64,000 bases of DNA from CAVQBC01 sp963710665 (GTDB taxonomy: Bacteria; Actinomycetota; Thermoleophilia; Solirubrobacterales; Solirubrobacteraceae), in the NCBI GenBank assembly GCA_963710665.1, contig CAVQBC010000008.1, forward strand, positions 372,001-436,000. The letters are read 5' to 3'. The notes beneath the pieces were generated by a model. That model had not been told where the DNA came from. It did no database searches and saw only the letters and a program-made list of their open reading frames with translations. Each line of letters starts with the position of its first letter. The stretch's first letter is position 1. The position numbers were made by a program, and so were the translations under genes. This document shows, piece by piece, positions 16,395 to 24,698 of this stretch.

Positions 16395-17879
16395 TTGCGC
16401 ATCCCGACCCCCGCCGCCGCCACCCGCCTGGGCGCGCCGCGGGGCATCACGCTGCGCCGCGCGGAGATCGCCGCGCTCGTCGTGCTGGCGGTCGCCGCCT
16501 TCGTCGGCTTCGCGATCTACCCGACCTATCCGAACTACGACTCGCTGTACTCGCTGCTGTGGGGGCGGGAGATCCTCGACGGCCACCTGCCGTCGTTCGA
16601 CGCCTACCGCGCGCCGACGCAGCACCCGCTGTGGGTGGCGCTCGGCGTGGTGCTGGCGCCGATCGGCGAGTCGGCCGACCGGGTCCTGCTGGCGATCACG
16701 GTGGCGTCGTTCGTCGCCCTCGTCGCGGCGCTCTACGCGCTCGGCAAGGCGACGTTCGGCGTGGTGGTCGGCGCGGTCGCGGCGCTGCTGCTGCTGAGCC
16801 GGCTGGACTTCCCCTTCTTCGCGGCGCGCGGGTACATCGACGTGCCCTATCTCGCGCTCGTGATCTGGGCGGGAGCGCTCGAGGCCCGCACTCCCCGCCG
16901 CGGCGGACCGGTGTGGGTGCTGCTGGGGCTGGCGGGGCTGCTGCGCCCGGAGGCGTGGGGCCTTGCGGCCGTCTACGCGGTGTGGGTGAGCTGGGGGCGG
17001 CCGTTCGGCGCGTGGGTGCGCGCCGGCCTCGCGGCGGCGGTCGCGCCCGCCATCTGGATGGCCTCGGACCTCGTGGTCACCGGCGACGCGCTCTACTCGC
17101 TGCACTACACGACCGAGTCGGCCGCGGCGCTCGGCCGCCGCCAGGAGCTCTCCGAGCTGCCGTGGATCACCGTGCGCTTCCTGGCCGAGCTGGCGAAGTG
17201 GCCCGTGTTCGTGGCCGGGCTCGGCGGCATCGTGCTCGCGCTGCGGCTCGCGCGGCGCGAGATGGTGATCCCGCTGTTCCTGCTCGCCAGCGGGGTCGGC
17301 GGCTTCCTGCTGGTCTCGCTGCGCGGGTTCTCGGTGATCAACCGCTACCTGCTGGTGGGCGCGCTGATGCTGCTGCTGTTCGGCGCCTTCGGGCTGGTCG
17401 GGTTCCTGCGGCTGCGCCCGGGGCACCCGGCGCGGCTCCCGTGGGCGCTCGGCTCGCTGGCGCTCGTGCTCGCGGGCGGGCTCTGGACGCTCGCGCACCT
17501 CAGCCCCGGGTACGTCGACCGCGAGCTGTCGCTGCGGGAGTCCGTGCGCCAGGACTTCATCTCGGTGCTGCGCGACCCCGCCGTGCGCGAGGCGCGGCGG
17601 TGCGGCCCGGTGTCGGTGCCCAACCACAAGCTCATCGCCGACGTGCGCTGGGTGATGGACGCGGGCCCGGGCGAGGTCGTCGCACGGACCGACCCGAAGG
17701 GCGCGGCGCGGGCGGACCGCGGCGTCGCGCTGTTCGTGACCGGCGGGTGGCGCTTCCTCAAGCACCCCGCCTACGGGCCGTTCGACCAGACCGAGGACTC
17801 CGCCCTCATCCAGGTCCCCCGGCCGGGCTTCACGCGCGCCGTCGTCGGGCGCCGGTTCACCGCCTACGTGCGCTGCTGA
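16395..17879 (+). CDS. GT-C fold membrane glycosyltransferase (GT39/ArnT-like)
   Basis: 494 residues, about ten membrane helices. The first exterior loop holds the acidic motif YPNYDSLYSLLWGREILDG and ends with PTQHPLW, the layout of GT-C enzymes in which a loop-1 Asp binds the lipid-phosphate sugar donor. A soluble extracytoplasmic domain follows the last helix (from about residue 370). Probably transfers a sugar from polyprenyl phosphate to a lipid, glycan or protein on the outer face. The start is TTG at 16395, 15 bases after ispH. The 3' end overlaps the convergent acyltransferase gene by 16 bases. A GT2 gene suitable for making a polyprenyl-phosphate sugar lies at 19107. Confidence 0.8.
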   Translation: MRIPTPAAATRLGAPRGITLRRAEIAALVVLAVAAFVGFAIYPTYPNYDSLYSLLWGREILDGHLPSFDAYRAPTQHPLWVALGVVLAPIGESADRVLLAITVASFVALVAALYALGKATFGVVVGAVAALLLLSRLDFPFFAARGYIDVPYLALVIWAGALEARTPRRGGPVWVLLGLAGLLRPEAWGLAAVYAVWVSWGRPFGAWVRAGLAAAVAPAIWMASDLVVTGDALYSLHYTTESAAALGRRQELSELPWITVRFLAELAKWPVFVAGLGGIVLALRLARREMVIPLFLLASGVGGFLLVSLRGFSVINRYLLVGALMLLLFGAFGLVGFLRLRPGHPARLPWALGSLALVLAGGLWTLAHLSPGYVDRELSLRESVRQDFISVLRDPAVREARRCGPVSVPNHKLIADVRWVMDAGPGEVVARTDPKGAARADRGVALFVTGGWRFLKHPAYGPFDQTEDSALIQVPRPGFTRAVVGRRFTAYVRC

Positions 17880-19087
17880 TAGGCGGGCTCGGCCGTCGCG
17901 GAGGCCCGCGGGACCGGCGTGACGCGCCGCGCGAGCCGGCGGGCGGGCCGCTCCACCGCCACCCACGACAGCCAGCCGAGCGCGAGCGACACCGGCACGC
18001 AGAACGCCGCCAGCTCCACGAACGCGCGCCCGCTGCCGTCGCGCGAGAAGCCCAGCGCGTGGACCGCGAGCAGGATGACCGGGAAGTGCACGAGGAACGT
18101 CCCGTAGCTCACGGACCCCAGCCAGCGCGCGGGGCGGCACGCCAGCGGGGCCTGCAGCACGCGCGGCCCGGCGGCCAGCCCCAGCAGCGCCACGGCGCAG
18201 GCGACCGGCAGGAGCGCCATCGCGAACGCGTCGCGCTGGGCGGCGGAGCGCACGTCGCTGCCGTCGGGGCCGCCGAGCGCGACCAGCAGCGCCACGATCG
18301 TCGCGCAGCCCGCGACGGCCAGGACCGCGGCGAGGCGCTCGGGCGGCCGCCGGCGGACGTAGGCCACGGCCGCCAGCATCCCCGCGGCGAACTCGGCCGC
18401 GTGCAGCGGGAAGGACGACAGCAGCAGCGCGCTCGTGCGCCCGTCGGGCTCGCCGGCCAGCACCAGGCGCAGGACGAGGCCGGCGCCCAGGGGGATCAGC
18501 AGGCCCGGCCACGGGTGGCGGTAGAACCAGCCGGCCACGAGCGGCAGGAGCGCGTAGAAGACGGCTTCGAGCGACAGCGTCCACAGCACGGGGTCGACGC
18601 CGAGGCCGAGCGCGCCCTGGTAGCCGGGGAGCAGCCGCGCCTCGTTGAGCGTCAGCGTGAGGTGGGCCACCAGGGAGGCGGGGCTCACCTGGTCGGCCAG
18701 CCTTTCGCCGGTGGTCAGCAGGGGGAAGGCGAGCGCGCACACCAGCAGCACCACGTAGTACGCCGGGAGGATGCGGGCCGCCCGCCGCAGGCCGTAGCGG
18801 CGCACGGAGCCGAAGGCGCCGCCCGCGCGCACCACCGGCAGGAAGAGCACGAAGCCGCTCAGCGCGAAGAACAGCGCCACCGAGAGGAAGCCGCTCGAGA
18901 GCACGTCGCGGACCGGCCCGTCGTCGAGCCGCGCCTGGCCGCTGAGCAGCCACGCGTGGTAGGTCACGATCCCGAGCGCGGCGAGGCCGCGCAGGCCGTC
19001 GAGCACCGGCACCGACTCGCCCCCGCCTTCGGGGCGGCCGGCGGGCGCGCTCCCCGCGGGCATCCGCTCGTCCGCCATCGGGGTCAT
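17864..19087 (-). CDS. Acyltransferase 3 family membrane protein (OafA-like)
   Basis: 407 residues, ten or so membrane helices. PVLDGLRGLAALGIVTYHAW carries the family's conserved Arg and the catalytic-site His at the end of helix 1; FFALSGFVLFLPV and SYGTFLVHFPVILL are also typical. Such enzymes transfer acyl groups, often acetyl, to sugars of surface glycans or antibiotics. ATG at 19087. It sits between two glycosyltransferase genes, which fits surface glycan or glycolipid modification. Only 19 bases separate its start from the TTG of the divergent GT2 gene. Confidence 0.88.
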   Translation of the reverse strand: MTPMADERMPAGSAPAGRPEGGGESVPVLDGLRGLAALGIVTYHAWLLSGQARLDDGPVRDVLSSGFLSVALFFALSGFVLFLPVVRAGGAFGSVRRYGLRRAARILPAYYVVLLVCALAFPLLTTGERLADQVSPASLVAHLTLTLNEARLLPGYQGALGLGVDPVLWTLSLEAVFYALLPLVAGWFYRHPWPGLLIPLGAGLVLRLVLAGEPDGRTSALLLSSFPLHAAEFAAGMLAAVAYVRRRPPERLAAVLAVAGCATIVALLVALGGPDGSDVRSAAQRDAFAMALLPVACAVALLGLAAGPRVLQAPLACRPARWLGSVSYGTFLVHFPVILLAVHALGFSRDGSGRAFVELAAFCVPVSLALGWLSWVAVERPARRLARRVTPVPRASATAEPAYQQRT

Positions 19088-19091
19088 ACGC

Positions 19092-19097
19092 TACGGT
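19092..19097 (+). promoter_or_regulatory. Putative -10 hexamer TACGGT
   Basis: TACGGT ends 9 bases before the TTG of the GT2 gene at 19107, inside the 19-base gap between divergent genes; no ribosome-binding site fits there. Confidence 0.4.
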
Positions 19098-19106
19098 CCC
19101 GGCCCC

Positions 19107-19811
19107 TTGGAAGCCCGGCCACTCGTCAGCGTCATCGTCCCGGTCTACGACGAGGCCGCGACGATCGCCCAGGTCGCCCGCCGCCTGGCGGAGCTCCCGC
19201 AGCGGGTCGAGATCCTCGCCGTCGACGACGGCTCACGGGACGAGACGCCCGCGATCCTCGCGGAGCTCGAGCCCGAGATCCCCGCCCTGCGCGTCGAGCG
19301 CCGGCCGCACCGCGGCAAGGGCGCCGCCGTGCGCTGCGGGATCGCGGCCTCGGCAGGGGAGATCGTGGTCATCCAGGACGCCGACCTCGAGTACGACCCG
19401 GCGGACATCCCGCGGCTCATCGAGCCGCTGATCGACGGCCGCGCCGACGCCGTGTACGGGAGCCGCCGCCGCGGCGGCCAGGCGCAGCGCACCCATCCGT
19501 TCTCGCAGTACCTCGGCAACCGGTTGCTGTCGCTGCTGACCAACGTGCTCTACAACACCACGATCAGCGACATGGAAGTCGGCGCGAAGGCGTTCCGCGG
19601 CGACCTCGTGCGCGCGTTCCGGCTCATCTCCGACGACTTCCGGATCGAGGCGGAGCTGACCGCCAACGTCGTGCGCAGCAACGCGCGCCTGTACGAGGTG
19701 CCGATCACCTATCACGGGCGCAGCTACGCGGAGGGCAAGAAGATCACCTGGCGCGACGGGCTGCTCGCCGTCGCCGCGCTGGTGCGCTTCCGCTTCACGA
19801 CCCTTTCCTGA
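19107..19811 (+). CDS. GT2 glycosyltransferase (polyprenyl-phosphate mannose synthase-like)
   Basis: 234 residues with the GT-A fold of dolichol-phosphate mannose synthases. VSVIVPVYDEAATIAQV starts the nucleotide-sugar site, ILAVDDGSRDET is the first Asp motif, VIQDADLEYDP the metal-binding DxD, and DMEVGAKAFRGD the acceptor region. Lacks C-terminal membrane helices, so probably a soluble or peripheral enzyme that makes a polyprenyl-phosphate sugar used by GT-C enzymes such as the one at 16395. Start TTG 19107. Mannose is the likely but unproven sugar. Confidence 0.88.
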   Translation: MEARPLVSVIVPVYDEAATIAQVARRLAELPQRVEILAVDDGSRDETPAILAELEPEIPALRVERRPHRGKGAAVRCGIAASAGEIVVIQDADLEYDPADIPRLIEPLIDGRADAVYGSRRRGGQAQRTHPFSQYLGNRLLSLLTNVLYNTTISDMEVGAKAFRGDLVRAFRLISDDFRIEAELTANVVRSNARLYEVPITYHGRSYAEGKKITWRDGLLAVAALVRFRFTTLS

Positions 19812-19879
19812 GGCCGGATCCACCGATACCCGCGGCACCTTGATCGGGGACCCGCCCGCCCCCTTCGCCAGTGGCCGAG

Positions 19880-21040
19880 TCATCCACGGGACATCGGTGG
19901 ATCCGGCCGCAGCCAGGCCCGGATCTCGTCGCCGTGCTCGTCGAGCCGCGGCGGGCGGCGGCGCACCGCGGCGGGCGACCCGGACAGCGCGAGCGGCGGG
20001 CGGGGGAGGGGCATGCCGTCCACCTGCGTGACGGGGGCCAGCCCGAGCGACTCGGCGAGCTCGAACGCCTCGTCGACGCCGTTGATCGGCCCCACCGGCA
20101 CGCCGGCGGCGTGGAGGACGCCGACCCAGTGCTCGGCGGGCTGCGTGCGCAGGACCGACTCGAGTGCCTCGGCGAGCTCGTCGATGTGCTCGACGCGCGC
20201 GGTATTGGTGGCGAAGCGCTCGTCGGCGGGGAGGTCCGGCAGCCCGAGCGCCTCGCACAGGCGGGCGAACAGCCGGTCGTTGCCGGCCGCGATGGCGAGC
20301 GGGCGGTCGGCCGCCTCGTAGGTCTCGTACGGGGCGATGCTCGGGTGCCGGTTGCCGCGCCGGCGCGGCCGCGCGCCGCCGAGCACCCAGGCGGACCCCT
20401 GGTTGAGCAGCGAGGTCAGCGCGGCGTCCATGAGCGAGACCTCGACGTGCTGGCCGCGGCCCGTGCGCTCGCGCTCGTACAGCGCGGCCTGGATGCCGGC
20501 CACCGCCAGCAGCCCGCACACGAGGTCCACCAGCGCCGCGCCGACCTTCAGCGGGCGGCCGTCCGCCTCGCCGGTGATGCTCATCAGCCCGCCCATCGCC
20601 TGCAGCAGGAAGTCGTAGCCGGGGAGCCCGCGGACCTGCTCGCCGGACCCGAAGGCCGTCACCGAGCACGACACCAGGCCGGGGTTGCGCTCGCGCAGCG
20701 TGTCGCCGTCGAGCCCCCAGCCGGTCATCAGGCCGGGGCGGAAGCTCTCGATCAGCACGTCGGCGCGCTCGCCGAGCCGCCGCGCCAGCTCGCGCTCCTC
20801 GTCGCTCGCGAGGTCGAGAGCGACCGAGCGCTTGTTGCGGTTCAGCCCGAGGTAGTACGTGGCGTCGTCGCCCCGCCACGGCGGGCCCCAGGCGCGCGTG
20901 TCGTCGCCGCTGCCGGGGCGCTCGACCTTGATCACCTCGGCGCCGAGGTCCCCGAGCGTCATCGCCGCGAACGGCCCGGCCAGCACGCGGGAGAAGTCGG
21001 CGACGAGGACGCCGTCGAGGGGACCGTCGGCATCGGGCAT
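19880..21040 (-). CDS. Class III CoA-transferase (CaiB/BaiF family)
   Basis: 386 residues. DGVLVADFSRVLAGPFAAMTLGDLGAEVIKVE-like N-terminus, FRPGLMTGWGLD, and GYDFLLQAMGGLMS with the catalytic aspartate that forms the CoA-linked anhydride, followed by DLVCGLLAVAGIQAALYERE. The enzyme moves CoA between organic acids, for example formyl-, succinyl- or carnitine-type reactions; the acids here are unknown. ATG at 21040 is preceded by TAGGGT with a 9-base gap. No partner dehydratase or dehydrogenase is adjacent. Confidence 0.92.
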   Translation of the reverse strand: MPDADGPLDGVLVADFSRVLAGPFAAMTLGDLGAEVIKVERPGSGDDTRAWGPPWRGDDATYYLGLNRNKRSVALDLASDEERELARRLGERADVLIESFRPGLMTGWGLDGDTLRERNPGLVSCSVTAFGSGEQVRGLPGYDFLLQAMGGLMSITGEADGRPLKVGAALVDLVCGLLAVAGIQAALYERERTGRGQHVEVSLMDAALTSLLNQGSAWVLGGARPRRRGNRHPSIAPYETYEAADRPLAIAAGNDRLFARLCEALGLPDLPADERFATNTARVEHIDELAEALESVLRTQPAEHWVGVLHAAGVPVGPINGVDEAFELAESLGLAPVTQVDGMPLPRPPLALSGSPAAVRRRPPRLDEHGDEIRAWLRPDPPMSRG

Positions 21041-21049
21041 CCGACGCGG

Positions 21050-21055
21050 ACCCTA
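21050..21055 (-). promoter_or_regulatory. Putative -10 hexamer TAGGGT (minus strand)
   Basis: On the minus strand TAGGGT ends 9 bases before the ATG of the CoA-transferase. The plus-strand hexamer TAGCCT for the next gene lies 45 bases away, so the two divergent genes each have their own. Confidence 0.4.
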
Positions 21056-21099
21056 GTGGCCCGGCCGCGGGGACGCCCGCGGTCGCGAAATCAACCATC

Positions 21100-21105
21100 T
21101 AGCCT
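21100..21105 (+). promoter_or_regulatory. Putative -10 hexamer TAGCCT
   Basis: TAGCCT ends 8 bases before the ATG of the metallophosphoesterase at 21114, with no ribosome-binding site between. Confidence 0.45.
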
Positions 21106-21113
21106 GGCGGGCC

Positions 21114-22253
21114 ATGCGGACGCTGGTGATCTCCGACCTGCACCTCGGGGCGCCGTCGCAGGCCGACGTCCTGCGCCGCCCGGAGCTGCGCGCCCCGCTG
21201 CTCGACGCGCTGGAGGGCGTCGACCGGCTCGTCGTGCTCGGCGACGCGGTCGAGCTGCGCGAGGCGCCGCAGCGCGACGTGGGCGCGCTGGCCGCCCCGT
21301 TCTTCGCCGACGCCGGCCGCGCGCTCGGACCCGGCGGGGAGATCCTCGTGCTGGCCGGCAACCACGATCACGGGCTCGTGGCGGGCTGGATCGACGGGCG
21401 CCTGCAGACCGAGCCGTCGGGCTTCCTCGGGCTCGAGCAGCGCATCGAGCCGCGCGACGCCGGCCTCCTCGCCGCGCGGCTGGCCGAGCACGCCGCGCCG
21501 GCCCGCATGTCCGTCGCCTATCCCGGCGTGTGGCTGCGCGACGACGTCTACGCCCTGCACGGCCACTACTCCGACGTCCACACCACCGTCCCGACCTTCG
21601 AGCGCCTGGCCGCGGGCGCGATGGCCCGCTGGGCCGTCGAGCTGCCGGACGACGGCGCCTCGCCCGACCACTACGAGGCGGTGCTCTCCCCGCTGTACGC
21701 GTTCATGAGCTCGCTGACCCAGCGCGCCGAGCACGGGCTCATCACGGCGGGCGCGGGGGCCTCGGCCCGCGCCTGGGTCGCGCTCGCTGGATCCGGCCGG
21801 CGCGAGCGGCCGATGCGGGCCGCCGCGCTCGGCGCCGCCTACGCCGTCGCCGTCGCGGGCATCAACGGCGCCGGGATCGGGCCCATCGACCGCGACCTGT
21901 CGGGCGCGGCGCTGCGGCGCGGCGGCCTGCGAGGCATCCGCGAGGTGCTGCGCCGCCTCCAGGTGGGCGCCGAGTGGGCGATCTGGGGGCACTCGCACCG
22001 CGCCGGCCCGTGGCCGGACGACGACCGGACCGACTGGACGACGCCGTCGGGCACGCGCATCATCAACACCGGCTCCTGGGTCTACCAGCCGCACTTCCTG
22101 ACCGGGCGCCCGAACGAGTCGCCGTACTGGCCCGGCGTCGCCGTGGTCCTCGAGGACGAGGGCCCGCCGGAGCTCGTGCGGCTGCTCGGCGACCGTGCGC
22201 ACGCCGACCTGCGCGCCCCGGGGGCGGCGCCCGAGCGCCGGCGCGAGCTGTGA
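21114..22253 (+). CDS. Calcineurin-like metallophosphoesterase
   Basis: 379 residues. Dinuclear-metal motifs in order: ISDLHLG (Asp, His) at the N-terminus, VLGDAVEL (Asp, with the usual Asn lacking and Ala-Val in place), LAGNHDHG (Asn-His), LHGHYSD and WGHSHRAG (metal histidines), TGSWVY. Hydrolyses a phosphate mono- or diester; the substrate (nucleotide, lipid or protein) is not predictable. An alanine-rich helical insert lies at about 215-260. The stop overlaps the next gene's GTG as GTGA. Confidence 0.88.
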   Translation: MRTLVISDLHLGAPSQADVLRRPELRAPLLDALEGVDRLVVLGDAVELREAPQRDVGALAAPFFADAGRALGPGGEILVLAGNHDHGLVAGWIDGRLQTEPSGFLGLEQRIEPRDAGLLAARLAEHAAPARMSVAYPGVWLRDDVYALHGHYSDVHTTVPTFERLAAGAMARWAVELPDDGASPDHYEAVLSPLYAFMSSLTQRAEHGLITAGAGASARAWVALAGSGRRERPMRAAALGAAYAVAVAGINGAGIGPIDRDLSGAALRRGGLRGIREVLRRLQVGAEWAIWGHSHRAGPWPDDDRTDWTTPSGTRIINTGSWVYQPHFLTGRPNESPYWPGVAVVLEDEGPPELVRLLGDRAHADLRAPGAAPERRREL

Positions 22254-22642
22254 GCACGCCGGCCGAGACGGCGCTCGCCCGCGTCCGCGAGCTCTGCCTC
22301 GCGCTCCCGGAGACCAGCGAGCGCCCGAGCCACGGCGCGCCCACGTTCTTCATCCGCGAGAAGCGGTCGTTCGTGACCTTCCACGACGACCACCACGGCG
22401 ACGGCCGCCTGGCGATCTGGTGCGCCGCGCCGCCGGGCGCCCAGGCGATGCTGGTCGGCTCGGCGCCGGACACCTACTTCGTCCCCGCCTACGTCGGCCA
22501 CCTCGGCTGGCTCGGGATGCGCCTGGACCGCGGCGCCCCCTGGGACGAGGTCGCCGGCGTGATCGAGGACGCGTGGCTGGAGCGCGCACCCAAGCGCGTG
22601 GTCGCCGCGCTGGAGCGCGACCGGCCGCCGGAGGGTGTCTGA
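22250..22642 (+). CDS. MmcQ/YjbR family protein
   Basis: 130 residues. VRELCLALPETSERPSHGAPTF opens the MmcQ/YjbR (CyaY-like fold) domain, ending with ...EDAWLERAPKRVVAAL. Members are small proteins related in fold to type II secretion/DNA-binding domains; a cellular role is not established. Coupled by a GTGA overlap to the metallophosphoesterase. The stop lies 6 bases from the stop of the convergent TetR gene. Confidence 0.85.
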   Translation: MSTPAETALARVRELCLALPETSERPSHGAPTFFIREKRSFVTFHDDHHGDGRLAIWCAAPPGAQAMLVGSAPDTYFVPAYVGHLGWLGMRLDRGAPWDEVAGVIEDAWLERAPKRVVAALERDRPPEGV

Positions 22643-22648
22643 CCCGGG

Positions 22649-23311
22649 TCAGACGGGCCGCAGCACCCGCTCCAGGACGTCGACGACGTGGCGCTTGCGC
22701 GCGTCGATGAAGTCGTCGTCGAACGCGGAGTAGCCGAGCCCGGCCAGCATCGTGGCGTCGTGCTCGAGGGGGAAGAAGCAGAGCGCGACGGTGGTGAGGA
22801 GCAGGTGCTCGGGATCGAGCGCCGGCCCTGGCGGCCCGCTGAGCGTCTGCAGCACCTCGCTCACGCCGCGCTGGAAGGCCAGCGAGTGACGGGGCGTCGT
22901 CGCCCGGCGGCCGTGGTCGAGCGCGTCGCGGGCCATGATCTGCACGAACGCGGGGCGGGCGCGCAAGAAGTCGAGGTAGCCGCCGACCAGCGTCTCGAGC
23001 GCGTCCCGCAGCGCGTCGCCGTTGCGGTCCTCAGCAGGCTCGAGGCCCTCCGTCGCCGCCGCGCAGACCGGGTCGAGCGCGCGGTCGCGATCCGCGAAGA
23101 GGCGCTCCACCACGGCGTCGTAGAGCCCGCGCTTGTCCCCGAAGAAGTACGCGGCGAGCGTGGGGGAGACCCCGGCGAGCTCACCGATGGCGATGAGGCT
23201 GGAGCCGTCGAACCCGTCGCGGGCGAACACGGTCTCGGCGGCGTCGAGGATGGCCTCCCGCGACCGCGCCGAGTCTCGGCGGCGCCGGGATCCCGTTGCC
23301 TTTCCGGTCAC
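22649..23311 (-). CDS. TetR/AcrR-family transcriptional regulator
   Basis: 220 residues. N-terminal helix-turn-helix: ILDAAETVFARDGFDGSSLIAIGELAGVSPTLAAYFFGDKRGLYDAV, followed by an all-helical ligand domain of usual size. GTG start at 23311. It is divergent from the ten-gene import and hydroxylase operon; the 166-base gap contains a 24-bp imperfect palindrome that is the obvious binding site. By analogy with neighbouring TetR-operon pairs it probably represses the operon until the imported compound or a product binds. Confidence 0.9.
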   Translation of the reverse strand: MTGKATGSRRRRDSARSREAILDAAETVFARDGFDGSSLIAIGELAGVSPTLAAYFFGDKRGLYDAVVERLFADRDRALDPVCAAATEGLEPAEDRNGDALRDALETLVGGYLDFLRARPAFVQIMARDALDHGRRATTPRHSLAFQRGVSEVLQTLSGPPGPALDPEHLLLTTVALCFFPLEHDATMLAGLGYSAFDDDFIDARKRHVVDVLERVLRPV

Positions 23312-23351
23312 GCGGGGCAGGAGCGTAGCGCGCGTGACGTCGGTTTGCCGT

Positions 23352-23375
23352 AACTTTTTGTGCGCGCAAATAGTT
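23352..23375. promoter_or_regulatory. Candidate TetR operator (24-bp palindrome)
   Basis: The half-sites AACTTTTTGTGC (23352-23363) and, read on the opposite strand, AACTATTTGCGC (23375-23364) agree at 10 of 12 positions. The site stands out as AT-rich in a GC-rich genome and lies between the TetR gene and the ABC importer operon. A TATAAAT sequence, a plausible -10 element, follows at 23392-23398. Confidence 0.6.
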
Positions 23376-23402
23376 GCGAGAGGCGATCGGGTATAAATCT
23401 CT

Positions 23403-23425
23403 TTCTCGATCGTTTTTGTCGAGAA
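23403..23425 (+). promoter_or_regulatory. Leader hairpin upstream of the binding-protein gene
   Basis: TTCTCGA (23403-23409) and TCGAGAA (23419-23425) form a perfect 7-bp stem with a 9-base T-rich loop, between the TATAAAT element and the start codon at 23478. It may stabilise or attenuate the operon mRNA, or be a second protein-binding site. Confidence 0.4.
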
Positions 23426-23477
23426 GCCTCGGCAGGGGCGAGCAACAACCGACCTTCAGCTCGGAGGGGATTCAGCA

Positions 23478-24689
23478 ATGCGCTCATGGAGATCCCGCGT
23501 CCCGCGGAGCCTTGCCGTCGCCGTGGCGCTCACCGCCGCGGTCGCGCTGCCCGGATGCGGCTCCGACAGCGGCGGTGACGGCGGAGGCGACAGCGACGAG
23601 CCCATCAAGGTCGGCGCGCTGTTCTCGATCACCGGGCCGCCCGCGGTGGTCGGGGAGAAGATGCGCAAGGGCCTCGACCTCGCGGTCGAGCAGATCAACG
23701 CCCGCGGCGGCGTGGACGGCCGCAAGCTCGAGGTCGTCTTCTATGACCCGGCCGGCGACACCGCGAAGGCCGTAGACCAGACGCGGCGCCTCGTCAGCCG
23801 CGACAACGTCGATGTCGTCGTCGGCGGCGGCAGCCAGTCGGGCATCGCGCTGGCGATGAAGCCGATCCTCGAACGCGACGGGACGCTGTTCATGGCAACC
23901 GAGGGCGCGCGCGAGATCGTCGAGCCCCCGGACGAGAGCGAGCTGTCGTTCAAGGCCACGTTCAACGACACGGTGGTCCTGGACCGCACGATGGCGTTCT
24001 GGGAGGCGCGCGGCGTCAAGAAGGTCGGCTTCCTTCCCGACACGTCCGGGTTCGGCGAGTCCGCCAAGCAGGTCATCGCCGACGAAGGGCCGAAGCGCGG
24101 CCTCACGGTCGACGTCGAGAGCTTCGACCCGACCGCGACGAGCCTGACCCCGCAGCTCACCAGGCTGCGCGGCAAGGATCCCGACGCCTACCTGGCGTGG
24201 ACCACCACGCCCGCCGGGGTGACGTTCCTCAAGAACGCCCAGCAGCTCGGGCTCGACGACAAGCTCATCGAGCACGGGTTCGGGTTCGTCGACGAGCGCT
24301 ACTTCGAGCAGGCGGGCCGCGCGGGCGTGGGGACGATCCTGTCGTCGCCGAAGCTCCCGGTCTACGACGAGCTGCCGGACTCCGACACCCAGAAGAAGGC
24401 GCTGACGTCGTTCGCCGGCGCCTATGAGAAGAAGTACGACGAGGCGCCCAACGTGTTCGCCGGCGAGGCCTACGACGGCGTCGAGCTCGTCGCCAAGGCG
24501 ATCGAGGCGACCGGCGGCGACACCGACGGCAAGAAGCTGGCGAAGGCGCTCGAGGGCCTCGAGCCCTACACCGGAGTCACCGGCGTGTTCGATTTCACGC
24601 CGGAGGACCACTCCGGGCTGCGGGCGGACGACGTCGCCATGATCGAGTGGGACGGCAAGCGCTTCGTGCTCGCCGAGGACGCCGGATAG
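23478..24689 (+). CDS. ABC transporter substrate-binding lipoprotein (branched-chain amino acid type)
   Basis: 403 residues. Signal peptide with lipobox LPGC (Cys27), then a Gly/Asp-rich tether. The mature protein matches Peripla_BP_6/LivJ: IKVGALFSITGPPAVVGEKM, EQINARGGVDGRKLEVVFYD, and GEAYDGVELVAKAIEATGG. It captures the substrate outside the membrane for the permeases LivH/LivM-like at 24699 and 25567. LivJ-like proteins bind amino acids, amides, urea, aromatic acids and other compounds, so the ligand is open. ATG 23478 has a strong GGAGGGG site. First gene of the operon; only 9 bases to the next gene. Confidence 0.93.
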   Translation: MRSWRSRVPRSLAVAVALTAAVALPGCGSDSGGDGGGDSDEPIKVGALFSITGPPAVVGEKMRKGLDLAVEQINARGGVDGRKLEVVFYDPAGDTAKAVDQTRRLVSRDNVDVVVGGGSQSGIALAMKPILERDGTLFMATEGAREIVEPPDESELSFKATFNDTVVLDRTMAFWEARGVKKVGFLPDTSGFGESAKQVIADEGPKRGLTVDVESFDPTATSLTPQLTRLRGKDPDAYLAWTTTPAGVTFLKNAQQLGLDDKLIEHGFGFVDERYFEQAGRAGVGTILSSPKLPVYDELPDSDTQKKALTSFAGAYEKKYDEAPNVFAGEAYDGVELVAKAIEATGGDTDGKKLAKALEGLEPYTGVTGVFDFTPEDHSGLRADDVAMIEWDGKRFVLAEDAG

Positions 24690-24698
24690 GCCGATCCC

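Noticed and set aside
15663..18953. 1096-codon open frame on the minus strand
   Set aside because: Covers ispH, the GT-C gene and the acyltransferase in the wrong frame; composition is typical of shadow frames and no domain is recognisable.
23392..23398. Full sigma-70 promoter with a paired -35
   Set aside because: TATAAAT is a good -10 but TTGCGA lies only 12 bases upstream, too close; no other -35 at normal spacing.
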